Origin: Tetramitus jugosus
Taxonomy: Eukaryota; Heterolobosea; Eutetramitea; Acrasida; Vahlkampfiidae
Length of the DNA stretch: 64,000 nucleotides
Assembly (NCBI GenBank): GCA_937625935.1
Contig: OW569344.1
Coordinates: 310,001-374,000, forward strand
Reading direction: 5' to 3'
The notes beneath the pieces are model-generated. The model had not been told where the DNA came from and did not search any database. It saw nothing but the letters and a program-made list of their open reading frames with translations. This document shows, piece after piece, positions 19,386 through 27,640 of this stretch (within the stretch, counting starts at the first letter, position 1; each line of letters opens with the position of its first letter). Position numbers and translations under genes: made by a program.

Positions 19386-20792
19386 TTATGCACTTTGATC
19401 AGTAACACTAAAACCACCACCAGTCTGCTCTCCATAGGACTGAACAGTGTTACCACCGAGTAGAAAGCTGCTTTCTTCACCTTCTCCCTCCAGGATACTT
19501 GCTTGCTTTAGTGCTAAAGCCTCCTGCTCTTGTTTCCCTTCTCTATGCTTTGCGAAAGCAACTAAAATAACCCCAGCACCAATTGCCAGAGCACCGGGTA
19601 TTGCCCATGGAGTGGTCGTTTCTCCACGGAAAACATAAAGGAATATTGCGCTATATACAGGAGCAGTTGTGTTGTAGATGGCGACAATAGTTGGTGTTGT
19701 ATGTTTGGATGCAAATGAACTTATAACAAATGCTAATGTTCCAATCACCAAACCACCATAGAGAAGTCCCAGCCATGCTTTCAATGGTATGACAGCAAAT
19801 TCAATAATACGAAAGAAATAAGCACCAACCACCATTGAAATTCCAAATGAAATCGAGAACGTCCATGCAACAAACGTAACAGGTGGCATACCCCTGCTAA
19901 GCAATGTTTTTTGAGTCACCAAGAACAGGGCAATGATAACGGAATTGGAGAGTTCTAGTAAAGCACCGGCAATCTTCTCAAAAGATGTGTGTTCGTCTGT
20001 TCCCTTGTGTTCACTCTTTCTGTCAATGAGAGTAATGGTCAACAGTGTGCCAATCGATCCTAACACAGCCAAGAGCACACCCAACACCTTTGCGATGGAA
20101 ACACCTTCTCTACGTAACAAAACAGAGAAGAAGCAAGCAAATGCAGACATAGTGGGCTGTAAGATTGCTACGATTGTGTATGGAGCTAACTTTACAGCCA
20201 GCACATAACTAAACACGCCATAGGCCATCAATGAACCAGCAAGAAACAATAACAGTCCATCTTGCCAATCTGGAATTCGTATCATTGAGAATGGCCAAGG
20301 ACATTCTCTATCATCCGTCATTAGTTGTTGCTGATCATTGTTATCATTGTCCAATGATGATGACGATGACGGCAATGGTAACGATGGAGGTTGAATATTG
20401 TTATCTCCACTTCCATCATGAGTTTCCTCTTGATCGACAAAGCCACCATCAACAACGACAATTGATGCCGCTGCAGTACTTGAACTCTTGGATGATCCCT
20501 TGAACCAATAGTGACTCTCTAGCATTGTTGCCAACAGTGTACTCGTGGTTCCAATGAGAAAGATTCTTCCCACAGCAAAAACAAATGGATGGATAAAGGC
20601 AAGTGAAATGGGACCAATCACACCAAATGCTCCATAGAGTGACTGATTAAACACAAGCAACAAGTGAATCACTGGTTGCGATGTGAAAATCCAAGACAAG
20701 AGAGAAAAGAAACCGCGACGAGTGGATTTTGTTGGGCGAGTGCCATCGTCATTTATTCCTAGTGGTGGTACAACTGTTTCCTCCAAAGTCAT
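19386..20792 (-). CDS. EamA/DMT-type multi-pass transporter
   Basis: 468 aa with about ten hydrophobic segments in the two-repeat pattern of EamA transporters. Repeat-typical motifs include G-S-L-M-A-Y-G-V-F-S-Y-V-L-A with P-Y-T-I-V-A-I-L-Q-P-T in the first half, and G-T-L-A-F-V-I-S-S-F-A-S-K-H-T-T-P-T-I-V in the second. An Asp/Ser/Gln-rich loop of about 65 residues is inserted before the first repeat's core. The tail is cytosolic and soluble. Family members move small metabolites or nucleotide-sugars; the substrate cannot be inferred. The start ATG at 20792 is clear. Confidence 0.83.
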   Translation of the reverse strand: MTLEETVVPPLGINDDGTRPTKSTRRGFFSLLSWIFTSQPVIHLLLVFNQSLYGAFGVIGPISLAFIHPFVFAVGRIFLIGTTSTLLATMLESHYWFKGSSKSSSTAAASIVVVDGGFVDQEETHDGSGDNNIQPPSLPLPSSSSSLDNDNNDQQQLMTDDRECPWPFSMIRIPDWQDGLLLFLAGSLMAYGVFSYVLAVKLAPYTIVAILQPTMSAFACFFSVLLRREGVSIAKVLGVLLAVLGSIGTLLTITLIDRKSEHKGTDEHTSFEKIAGALLELSNSVIIALFLVTQKTLLSRGMPPVTFVAWTFSISFGISMVVGAYFFRIIEFAVIPLKAWLGLLYGGLVIGTLAFVISSFASKHTTPTIVAIYNTTAPVYSAIFLYVFRGETTTPWAIPGALAIGAGVILVAFAKHREGKQEQEALALKQASILEGEGEESSFLLGGNTVQSYGEQTGGGFSVTDQSA

Positions 20793-21350
20793 TCAATTGC
20801 TATTGATTTTGTTGTTTATGATGACGTCGTTGTTGTCTCCAGATGTTGTCGTGCGACGTGTTGACAAGGAATTACCGCGGACATGACGAATAACTGTTTA
20901 GGATATTCGAGCGTCCTCAGAATACAATAAGACAAACATCCTCGAGAAAGAAAGACAGTAGGTAACCATTAAACCACTTCCTGTCTCTCATTTTCTGCTT
21001 GGGTCACAACACTTGCACAATGCAAGGAAACAATTGGGATGCGAGAATTTTTTCTTCGACAAAACATCTTCTAAATCGAGTCCTCTCATACACCTTGGAC
21101 AGTAGACGAACTAGGAATTCACGGTGGATATCAGACAAACTCTGTCTCAAGTCCGGATCCATCCGGATCATATGATCGAGGAAAAATTCGTGGATTTTGA
21201 GCCTTCAAGCGGAGTGAAGTCGGAGAGTCAAATTTTTTACCGTTACAAGTCAGTTGCCAAAGCTTGGTTCGATACTTTTCTTTATCTTGAATGTTTTGTC
21301 ACAGCAACAGACAAAAACAATCCAACACCAACAACAAACTGACAAGAAGC
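20793..21350. other. Divergent upstream region, transporter / BTB gene
   Basis: About 560 bp with no convincing gene. It includes a short frame (ATG near 21172, stop 21342) that is unlike anything I recognise, and two CCGGATC copies 9 bp apart at 21158-21171. The stretch just before 21351 is the A/C-rich leader typical of starts in this window. An in-frame ATG at 21291 could lengthen the BTB protein by 20 residues. Confidence 0.4.
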
Positions 21351-22823
21351 ATGAAGCTGTTCACCCCAAGAAAGCACAACGAAAATCACATCGTCGATCC
21401 AGTCTTTGACTCTTTCATCGATATCCCATTGAAGGAGAATACACCTCCACCATCTCCAGCAAAGAAGATTGCTCAATCTCCAGCTAAAGCGATCGCAAAG
21501 ATTCGCTCCTTGTCCAGGAGAGGTAGACGTCCATTTTCTGTCGCCTTGGCTCAAGCTGACAAATCCGAGAGAGAAGACGCCACATCATCTATGACTGAAT
21601 CCGAGAAACAAGATCTTCCTGTTGCAGACAGCATGCCAATCATTGAAGAAGGTTCAGCTTACTCTTTTGAACCTGTAGATTTTGATGAACTCTCAAAGCT
21701 TGGAATTCGAAGAGCTGATGATCCAACTGATGAAACTTGCTCTGCACCATCCTTTACTCCAAGAAACTTAAGCAACGATGTTGAATTCAGCAACATTGCT
21801 CTTGATCTCTCCACAGAAAACTCCACCCCATATGTCAAGAAAGTCTTGCAAAAGAAGGATCAAGAATTAGACAGTGAGAAGAAGTACGATGACTTTGTTA
21901 CTTTGAGTGACAGCTTGAAGTCTTCATTGTTTGGTGACTCTACTTTCAGTGATGTTCTTATCAAGTGCGGACCAAAGCTTGAACAATCTTTCTATTGCCA
22001 TAGAGTGATTCTAGCTTCTCGCTCCGAGTACTTCAAATCAGTCTTGAGCAACATTGACCACAGCAAGATCCAAAGAACTGATGGACTTAACTTCAGAATT
22101 GTAATCGAAAAGCCTCACTTCTCTGCTGAGACTTTCACAATTGTTCTTCAGTACATCTACTCTGGTTCAATTCAATTGAGCTGTGACAATGTTTTGGATG
22201 TTTTGGAACTTTCTGACGACTTGAAGTTGCACTGCCTGAAGAAGATCTGCACAAAGTATATTATTTTGAACATGGACTCCGACAACATGAGCATCATTAT
22301 GCAAATGAGCAGAAGATATCATGCACCAGAACTTACAAGAGCTGCTTTCATGTTCGTTGAGAAGACTAAGAATGTGATTCCTGTTTTGAGAAGTGAGTCC
22401 ATCTGCGAATTAACTGTACAGAATTTGATTGCTCTAATCAAGAGAGACAATCTCCCACTGACTAGCGATGAAGAAATCGAAGTTTTCGAAGCAGTCGTTC
22501 GATGGCACGAACACCAATGCACACTAAAGGAAGAAGGAAAGGAAGCTCCAGAGTATGATTTGAACGAAATCATGAAGAATGTTAGATTCCCATTGATGAG
22601 AACTGATCAACTCAGTGACACTGTTGAATGCAGTGGTCTTGTCGCCCAACCTCTCCTCTTCGAAGCTTACAGACACCACATTGTCCCAATTAGCAAGATG
22701 TCTGAGAACAAGAGAAAGAAGAACATTGACGAAGATCAAGGACTTGACCAGAAGGAGAAGGAATTGAAGAGCAGAAGATTCTGTCAAAGAGCTGGCATCA
22801 AATCATGCAGACAATCCAACTAA
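21351..22823 (+). CDS. BTB-BACK domain protein
   Basis: 490 aa from the ATG at 21351, preferred because it follows an A/C-rich leader; the ATG at 21291 would give 510. Residues 1-180 are basic then acidic and probably disordered, with Pro-Ser motifs (P-P-P-S-P-A-K-K). The BTB fold follows: S-T-F-S-D-V-L-I-K, C-H-R-V-I-L-A-S-R-S-E-Y-F-K, and V-L-Q-Y-I-Y-S-G-S-I. The BACK helices include L-I-K-R-D-N-L, E-V-F-E-A-V-V-R-W and the R-F-P-L-M-R-T-D-Q-L segment. No Kelch, MATH or ankyrin repeats are present. BTB-BACK proteins usually act as substrate adaptors of Cullin-3 ligases; that is inference here. Confidence 0.87.
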   Translation: MKLFTPRKHNENHIVDPVFDSFIDIPLKENTPPPSPAKKIAQSPAKAIAKIRSLSRRGRRPFSVALAQADKSEREDATSSMTESEKQDLPVADSMPIIEEGSAYSFEPVDFDELSKLGIRRADDPTDETCSAPSFTPRNLSNDVEFSNIALDLSTENSTPYVKKVLQKKDQELDSEKKYDDFVTLSDSLKSSLFGDSTFSDVLIKCGPKLEQSFYCHRVILASRSEYFKSVLSNIDHSKIQRTDGLNFRIVIEKPHFSAETFTIVLQYIYSGSIQLSCDNVLDVLELSDDLKLHCLKKICTKYIILNMDSDNMSIIMQMSRRYHAPELTRAAFMFVEKTKNVIPVLRSESICELTVQNLIALIKRDNLPLTSDEEIEVFEAVVRWHEHQCTLKEEGKEAPEYDLNEIMKNVRFPLMRTDQLSDTVECSGLVAQPLLFEAYRHHIVPISKMSENKRKKNIDEDQGLDQKEKELKSRRFCQRAGIKSCRQSN

Positions 22824-23130
22824 CTCTGCCAGCCGCGAGAACAAACCTTTTTCCTCGTCCCTTGAACGATTGGAACAGCCAGGGCATTGTTGTACAGTAG
22901 CCCTCAAACTGATTGTTCATTCCCTGTTTGTTGTACCCACCACATACAACGAACAACCCACAAATAAATTTTTCATTTTACAGTAAATATCGATGTCGTG
23001 CAATTCCGATCTTGTTCCGCTCTGGACTGATGCAAATCGGAGAATGATGGTTCTGCGGAGAGAATAAAATCAAAGAAATTTTCGTCCCAACAAAACAAAA
23101 AACAACAATCACAAAAGAAAAAAACAAATC
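22824..23130. other. Intergenic region before MetRS
   Basis: About 300 bp holding the 3' end of the BTB gene (AATAAA near 22962) and the A-rich leader of MetRS, which ends in a poly-A/C run immediately before the ATG at 23131. Nothing else seen. Confidence 0.4.
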
Positions 23131-25401
23131 ATGTCATCATCATCGAACAACGGCAACGGCCTTGTCTATTCCAAGGTTGAAATCGAAAGAAACAAGATTC
23201 CTCTGCCAGTTGAAGGCAAGAGAAACATTCTCATCACAAGCTCTCTTCCCTATGTCAACAATGTGCCTCATCTAGGTAACATTATTGGAAGTTTGTTGAG
23301 TGGAGATGTGTATGCAAGATACTGCAAACAAAGAGGCTACAACACCATCTATATTTGTGGAACTGATGAGTATGGAACAGCCACTGAAACAAAAGCAATG
23401 GAGGAAAAGACGACTCCAATCGAAGTCTGTAACAAGTACTATGAGATTCATAAGCAAGTGTACGACTTTTTTGATCTAGAGTTTGACCACTTTGGTAGAA
23501 CAAGCACAGAGTATCAAACCAGAATTGCTCAAGACATTTTCCTGAAACTCTATAACAATGGTCTGTTGAAGGAGAAGACATTGGAACAGTTGTATGACCC
23601 TGTTTTGAACAAGTTTTTGGCCGATCGATTCGTCTATGGTACTTGTCCTCACTGCGGTTATGAGGATGCTGGTGGTGATCAGTGTGATCAATGCGGTAAG
23701 CTATTGAACGGAACTGAACTCATCAATCCAAAGTCAAGATTGTCTGATGCTGTTCCAGAATTGAAGCCTACTGAGCACATGTACTTGGATTTGCCAACAT
23801 TGCAAGCTCAAGTCGAAGAATGGTTCACAAAGTCAAGTGAAACAGGTAACTGGACAGCGATTGCAAACACAATTACTCAAACTTGGTTGAAGGGTGGACT
23901 GACTGACAGATGTATTACCCGTGATTTGAAGTGGGGTACTCCTGTTCCTCTTGAAAAGTTCGACGAGAAGGTGTTCTACGTGTGGTTCGATGCTCCAATC
24001 GGTTACATTTCTATCACTGCTGCTGCCACTGATGGTTGGGAGCAATGGTGGAAGAATCCAGACAATGTTGAACTTGTTCAATTCATGGGTAAGGACAATG
24101 TTCCATTCCACTCTGTTATTTTCCCTGCTTCTCTCATTGGAACCAAGGAAAATTGGACCACTGTCAACTCATTGAGCTCTACTGAGTACTTGAACTATGA
24201 GGATGGTAAGTTCTCAAAGAGAAAGGGTGTTGGTGTCTTTGGTGATCAAGCACAAGAAACTGGAATTCCAGCTGAAGTTTGGAGATACTACCTATTGACA
24301 AACAGACCAGAAAACTCTGATACTGTATTCTCTTGGGATGACTTCCAATCCAAGTTGAATAATGAATTGTTGGCAAACTTGGGCAACTTTGTAAATAGAG
24401 CCCTAAAGTTTGTTGCTGAAGAAAAGAACTTTGGCGGCATCATTCCTGAAAGAGCTGACTTGAGTGAAGCAGACAAAGAAGCTATCGATGAAATCAACAA
24501 GTTGATCAGCGAATATATTGCAGCATTTGAGAAGATCAAATTGAAGGAAGGATTGCATTTGTGTATGGCTGTGTCCAAGGTTGGTAATGCATTCTTGCAA
24601 GCTAACAAGCCATGGGAGTCGATTAAGACCGACAAGGCTAGATGTGGTACTGTTATGAATATTGCCATTCAAATTGTCAAGCTGTTGTCAGCTTTGCTCG
24701 AGCCATACATGCCTGCATTCTCCAAGAAGGTGAACCAACAATTGGATTTGACCTCGCAAGGAGTCAATCAGATTGAAGACACCTTTAATTTGGACGCTGT
24801 TCCTGCTGGACATAAGATTGGTGTGCCTGAAGTCTTGTTCCACAAGTTGGACAACGATAAGATGAAGGAGTTCAAGGTTAAGTACTCTGGAGGTGAAAAG
24901 TTTATTTTGGATTTGAGAGTTGGTGAGATTGAGAGCATTGAAGATCACCCAGATCCAACTGCCACCAAGCTCTACAAGATGCAAGTTAGAGTCGGAAAGA
25001 ACGAGACGAGACAAGTCATTGGTGGATTGAAGGAAGCTTATCCAAACAGAGAAGCCTTATTGAACAAGAAGGTCATCGTTGCATGCAACCTCAAGCACAG
25101 TAAGCCAAAGGGAGAAAGGAGTGAAGCAATGATTTTGGCAGCCAAGAGCGCATCTGGTGTCATGTCCATCCTCGAGCCAACTCAAGCTTGTGAAGCAGGT
25201 GTGACTCTCAAGCCAAAGGGAACCAAGTTGGAACCAGAAAAGGTTATTGCTCCAAAGCAGTTGCAAGGTGTCTTGAAGAATTTGAACATTGGTGAAGGTG
25301 GTTTTGCATGCTACAAGAACTCTCCACTAGGAATCGGTGTGAACAGTATCCCTGTCAAGCCTGAGAAATCTGAAATCGGTGTTGGATCACAAATCCTTTA
25401 G
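23131..25401 (+). CDS. MARS: Methionyl-tRNA synthetase with C-terminal EMAPII/Trbp111-type domain
   Basis: 756 aa, class I. The HIGH-type motif is P-H-L-G-N at residues 46-50. The connective peptide has two zinc knuckle halves (C-P-H-C and C-D-Q-C near residue 180). The KMSKS-type motif is K-F-S-K-R-K near residue 360. An anticodon-binding helical domain follows, then an OB-fold domain (L-R-V-G-E-I-E-S-I-E-D-H-P-D and S-E-A-M-I-L-A-A) of the EMAPII/Arc1p type that holds tRNA non-specifically. The enzyme charges tRNA-Met in the cytosol. Codon bias is strong, as in DRG1. The next gene follows with almost no gap. Confidence 0.97.
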   Translation: MSSSSNNGNGLVYSKVEIERNKIPLPVEGKRNILITSSLPYVNNVPHLGNIIGSLLSGDVYARYCKQRGYNTIYICGTDEYGTATETKAMEEKTTPIEVCNKYYEIHKQVYDFFDLEFDHFGRTSTEYQTRIAQDIFLKLYNNGLLKEKTLEQLYDPVLNKFLADRFVYGTCPHCGYEDAGGDQCDQCGKLLNGTELINPKSRLSDAVPELKPTEHMYLDLPTLQAQVEEWFTKSSETGNWTAIANTITQTWLKGGLTDRCITRDLKWGTPVPLEKFDEKVFYVWFDAPIGYISITAAATDGWEQWWKNPDNVELVQFMGKDNVPFHSVIFPASLIGTKENWTTVNSLSSTEYLNYEDGKFSKRKGVGVFGDQAQETGIPAEVWRYYLLTNRPENSDTVFSWDDFQSKLNNELLANLGNFVNRALKFVAEEKNFGGIIPERADLSEADKEAIDEINKLISEYIAAFEKIKLKEGLHLCMAVSKVGNAFLQANKPWESIKTDKARCGTVMNIAIQIVKLLSALLEPYMPAFSKKVNQQLDLTSQGVNQIEDTFNLDAVPAGHKIGVPEVLFHKLDNDKMKEFKVKYSGGEKFILDLRVGEIESIEDHPDPTATKLYKMQVRVGKNETRQVIGGLKEAYPNREALLNKKVIVACNLKHSKPKGERSEAMILAAKSASGVMSILEPTQACEAGVTLKPKGTKLEPEKVIAPKQLQGVLKNLNIGEGGFACYKNSPLGIGVNSIPVKPEKSEIGVGSQIL

Positions 25402-25482
25402 ATGAACCTTTATAAATTTTCTCCGTTATTGAATTCAACAGGACATTTCGCTCGAAGAAAAACACATTTCATCACCACAACA

Positions 25483-26514
25483 ATGGACAAGAATTCTTTG
25501 GGAAGTGACATTGGTCTCTCTGTATTGAACAGTGCTATCATACTGCTTGCTTCCTCAGTGTTGCTCACCGAAGTTGCTCTCAAACCGTTTATTCAACACT
25601 TTTTGCCTCAGAAACGGTTTTCGATGCACCGAGGCTTCATTCTCACTTTCTCATGCTTTGCCATCCTGTATTCTGTATTTGAGTTGGCATCTGAGGCGAT
25701 GAGTATTGTGTCTAGTCGCAGAAACTATGTTCTGGACAACCATCGATCCTTTTTTGCTGTTCAAAGGTCGATCAATGGTTTCATGGCTACCTGTTTGATT
25801 GCCCTGTGTGTCCTATTGTTTTATTATACCTCTTTGACTGCATTGAGAGCCAAAGTGTACATGTTTGGTTCTGTGATGAATGAGGAAACATTGAGTCGAT
25901 GGATCGGAATCAAGGGTGTGTTGGTTATTCTGACCAGTGTAGTCTGTTTGTTGATACTGTGTGTCAACACTGCTCAAGTGGTTATTATTGCAAAGAAGGA
26001 TAGGATCACGGACGCTGTGTTATCTATTCAAATTGTCTTGTGCTTGCTGTTCTTTGTGCCAGTATTGTTGGTCATGTCTGCTGCCATTACTTGTTCTTAC
26101 AATGTATTGCGAGCAAAGTCCAAGAATCGTGATGGTATCAACTCATATGGAGACGATGTGGAGGAGCAACAAGATGAGGAAACAATTCGAGCAAGACAGC
26201 ACAGCTTTGCATACATGGTCATTTCGACACTTCTCATGTTCAGAATGGGTTTGTCAATGCTTCATGAGCTCATGTTCCTGTTGAACTATAGTGGAGCAGT
26301 TCATGAGACTGCTGGGTTGATTGTTTCAGATTGGTTGGACAGTGTCGTTCATTTTGCTTGTATTGCCTTCTTTGTTCTCTCCTATTACAATCCATTGACA
26401 CCGTACGACAAGAAAGCACCACTGTCCACTTCTGTGGCCACACACGAATATGACAACCGCAGCTCCAATGAAGCTTCTACCCTAGAACCTAACTTTTACC
26501 AACAACAGCTATAA
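25483..26514 (+). CDS. Seven-transmembrane protein, unknown family
   Basis: 343 aa from the ATG at 25483, which has an A/C-rich leader. An earlier in-frame ATG at 25402 directly abuts the MetRS stop and would add 27 residues. Seven hydrophobic segments are visible: from S-V-L-N-S-A-I-I-L, F-I-L-T-F-S-C-F, F-M-A-T-C-L-I-A-L, V-L-V-I-L-T-S-V-V, I-V-L-C-L-L-F-F-V, V-I-S-T-L-L-M-F and H-F-A-C-I-A-F-F-V. A charged loop lies between segments 5 and 6. The layout is receptor-like, but I see no rhodopsin, secretin or cAMP-receptor motif. The start lies only 81 bp after the MetRS stop. Confidence 0.75.
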   Translation: MDKNSLGSDIGLSVLNSAIILLASSVLLTEVALKPFIQHFLPQKRFSMHRGFILTFSCFAILYSVFELASEAMSIVSSRRNYVLDNHRSFFAVQRSINGFMATCLIALCVLLFYYTSLTALRAKVYMFGSVMNEETLSRWIGIKGVLVILTSVVCLLILCVNTAQVVIIAKKDRITDAVLSIQIVLCLLFFVPVLLVMSAAITCSYNVLRAKSKNRDGINSYGDDVEEQQDEETIRARQHSFAYMVISTLLMFRMGLSMLHELMFLLNYSGAVHETAGLIVSDWLDSVVHFACIAFFVLSYYNPLTPYDKKAPLSTSVATHEYDNRSSNEASTLEPNFYQQQL

Positions 26515-26729
26515 AGTAAAGCTTCGATAGTCTCCAGCTGTTGTTGCTGTTATCCTCTGTCGAGTGTCCATTCAAATGTCATGTCGCGAGGCAGCCGCCG
26601 AAAATCACAAACGCAAACTTTGGGGGAACTCACACAAGGAAATCCGTCTCCCCACCAAACAAAAACAAACACACGTTATACCAACCTTGACATCTACTGT
26701 TCTCACACAGAAACAATTTGTAAGAAAAA

Positions 26730-27287
26730 ATGTCTGACAGTTACGCAGCCTTCCAAGATGGTGACGCAGGTGATTTGCGCATCATTGTTCGTTCAGACAA
26801 GAAAAAATCAGCATTGGCCGTGTTGGACACACTGGTCGTTGTCGTCAGTGTCATTCTGTTGCTCTTTGGTGGTTCCATATTGCTTGCTGGACTGTTGAAA
26901 ATCAAAAACTATGACACCAAGGACCAACCACAGAAGCAAATTGTGATTCATCGATTGTTGTGGGGCTCTTTTGCTGCAGGAGGCGTCGCAGCCATTGTCA
27001 GTGCAGTGTTTGGAGGATTGTCCGTTGCTCTGTATCACAAGAAGATTGTCTTGTTGAGACAGATTGCATCGATTGCCATGATTATTGGAGTGATTGCGTT
27101 GGCTGTGTTGAATTTGATTAGTGTTATCATAAGAGGTGTTCAGCTGTTTCAAGCGGGTACCAAGGCGAGCAAAACAAAGGGAATTGTTTGGTTTTCTGCA
27201 GGCTTTGGATTCATTGTCCTGTATGAGGGCGGTGTCATTCTGTTGTTGATTGTACGTTTTCTATTGAATCGTAAATGGAAAAAGTAA
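26730..27287 (+). CDS. Four-transmembrane small membrane protein, unknown
   Basis: 185 aa. After a polar N-terminus of about 35 residues come four hydrophobic helices: L-V-V-V-V-S-V-I-L-L-L-F, F-A-A-G-G-V-A-A-I-V, I-A-M-I-I-G-V-I-A-L-A and S-A-G-F-G-F-I-V-L-Y. It ends in a basic K-W-K-K tail. There are no Cys pairs of the tetraspanin kind and no recognised motif. It follows the 7-TM gene on the same strand with a 215-bp gap that holds an A/C-rich leader. The ATG at 26730 is the first in frame. Confidence 0.7.
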   Translation: MSDSYAAFQDGDAGDLRIIVRSDKKKSALAVLDTLVVVVSVILLLFGGSILLAGLLKIKNYDTKDQPQKQIVIHRLLWGSFAAGGVAAIVSAVFGGLSVALYHKKIVLLRQIASIAMIIGVIALAVLNLISVIIRGVQLFQAGTKASKTKGIVWFSAGFGFIVLYEGGVILLLIVRFLLNRKWKK

Positions 27288-27640
27288 TGTTGTCTGAGAT
27301 CTCTAGCTTTGCTGTTTCTAGCATTGTAGCTTCATCAGGACATCTGGCACAGCCTCCATTGTATTTCACCACACAAATAAAAATTTTTGCAAACTCCGGT
27401 GTAGATGGCGATCGAGTGGACTACAACAACAACTTCAAGGCAGAGATGGCACAAGTCCCCTACCTACATGTATGCACACCTTACTTGTGACCAAGATGGT
27501 TGATCTTGCAACATCCACCACATCGAGGCCACACGCGTGGTTCATGTTCATCAATCAACTTGAACGTTCAATGTGAAAAATGAGACGAGCATTTTGAAGA
27601 AAACTCCAACAACAAGCAACAACAATAAAACGAACGAGCC
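27288..27640. other. Intergenic region without a gene
   Basis: About 350 bp. A poly-A signal (AATAAA, near 27377) probably ends the 4-TM gene, and a CAA-rich leader precedes the ATG at 27641. A short frame through 27275-27490 looks accidental. Confidence 0.4.

Noticed and set aside
21124..21342. 72-codon frame upstream of the BTB gene
   Set aside because: It opens with GTG, has no recognisable sequence and overlaps the likely leader of the BTB gene.
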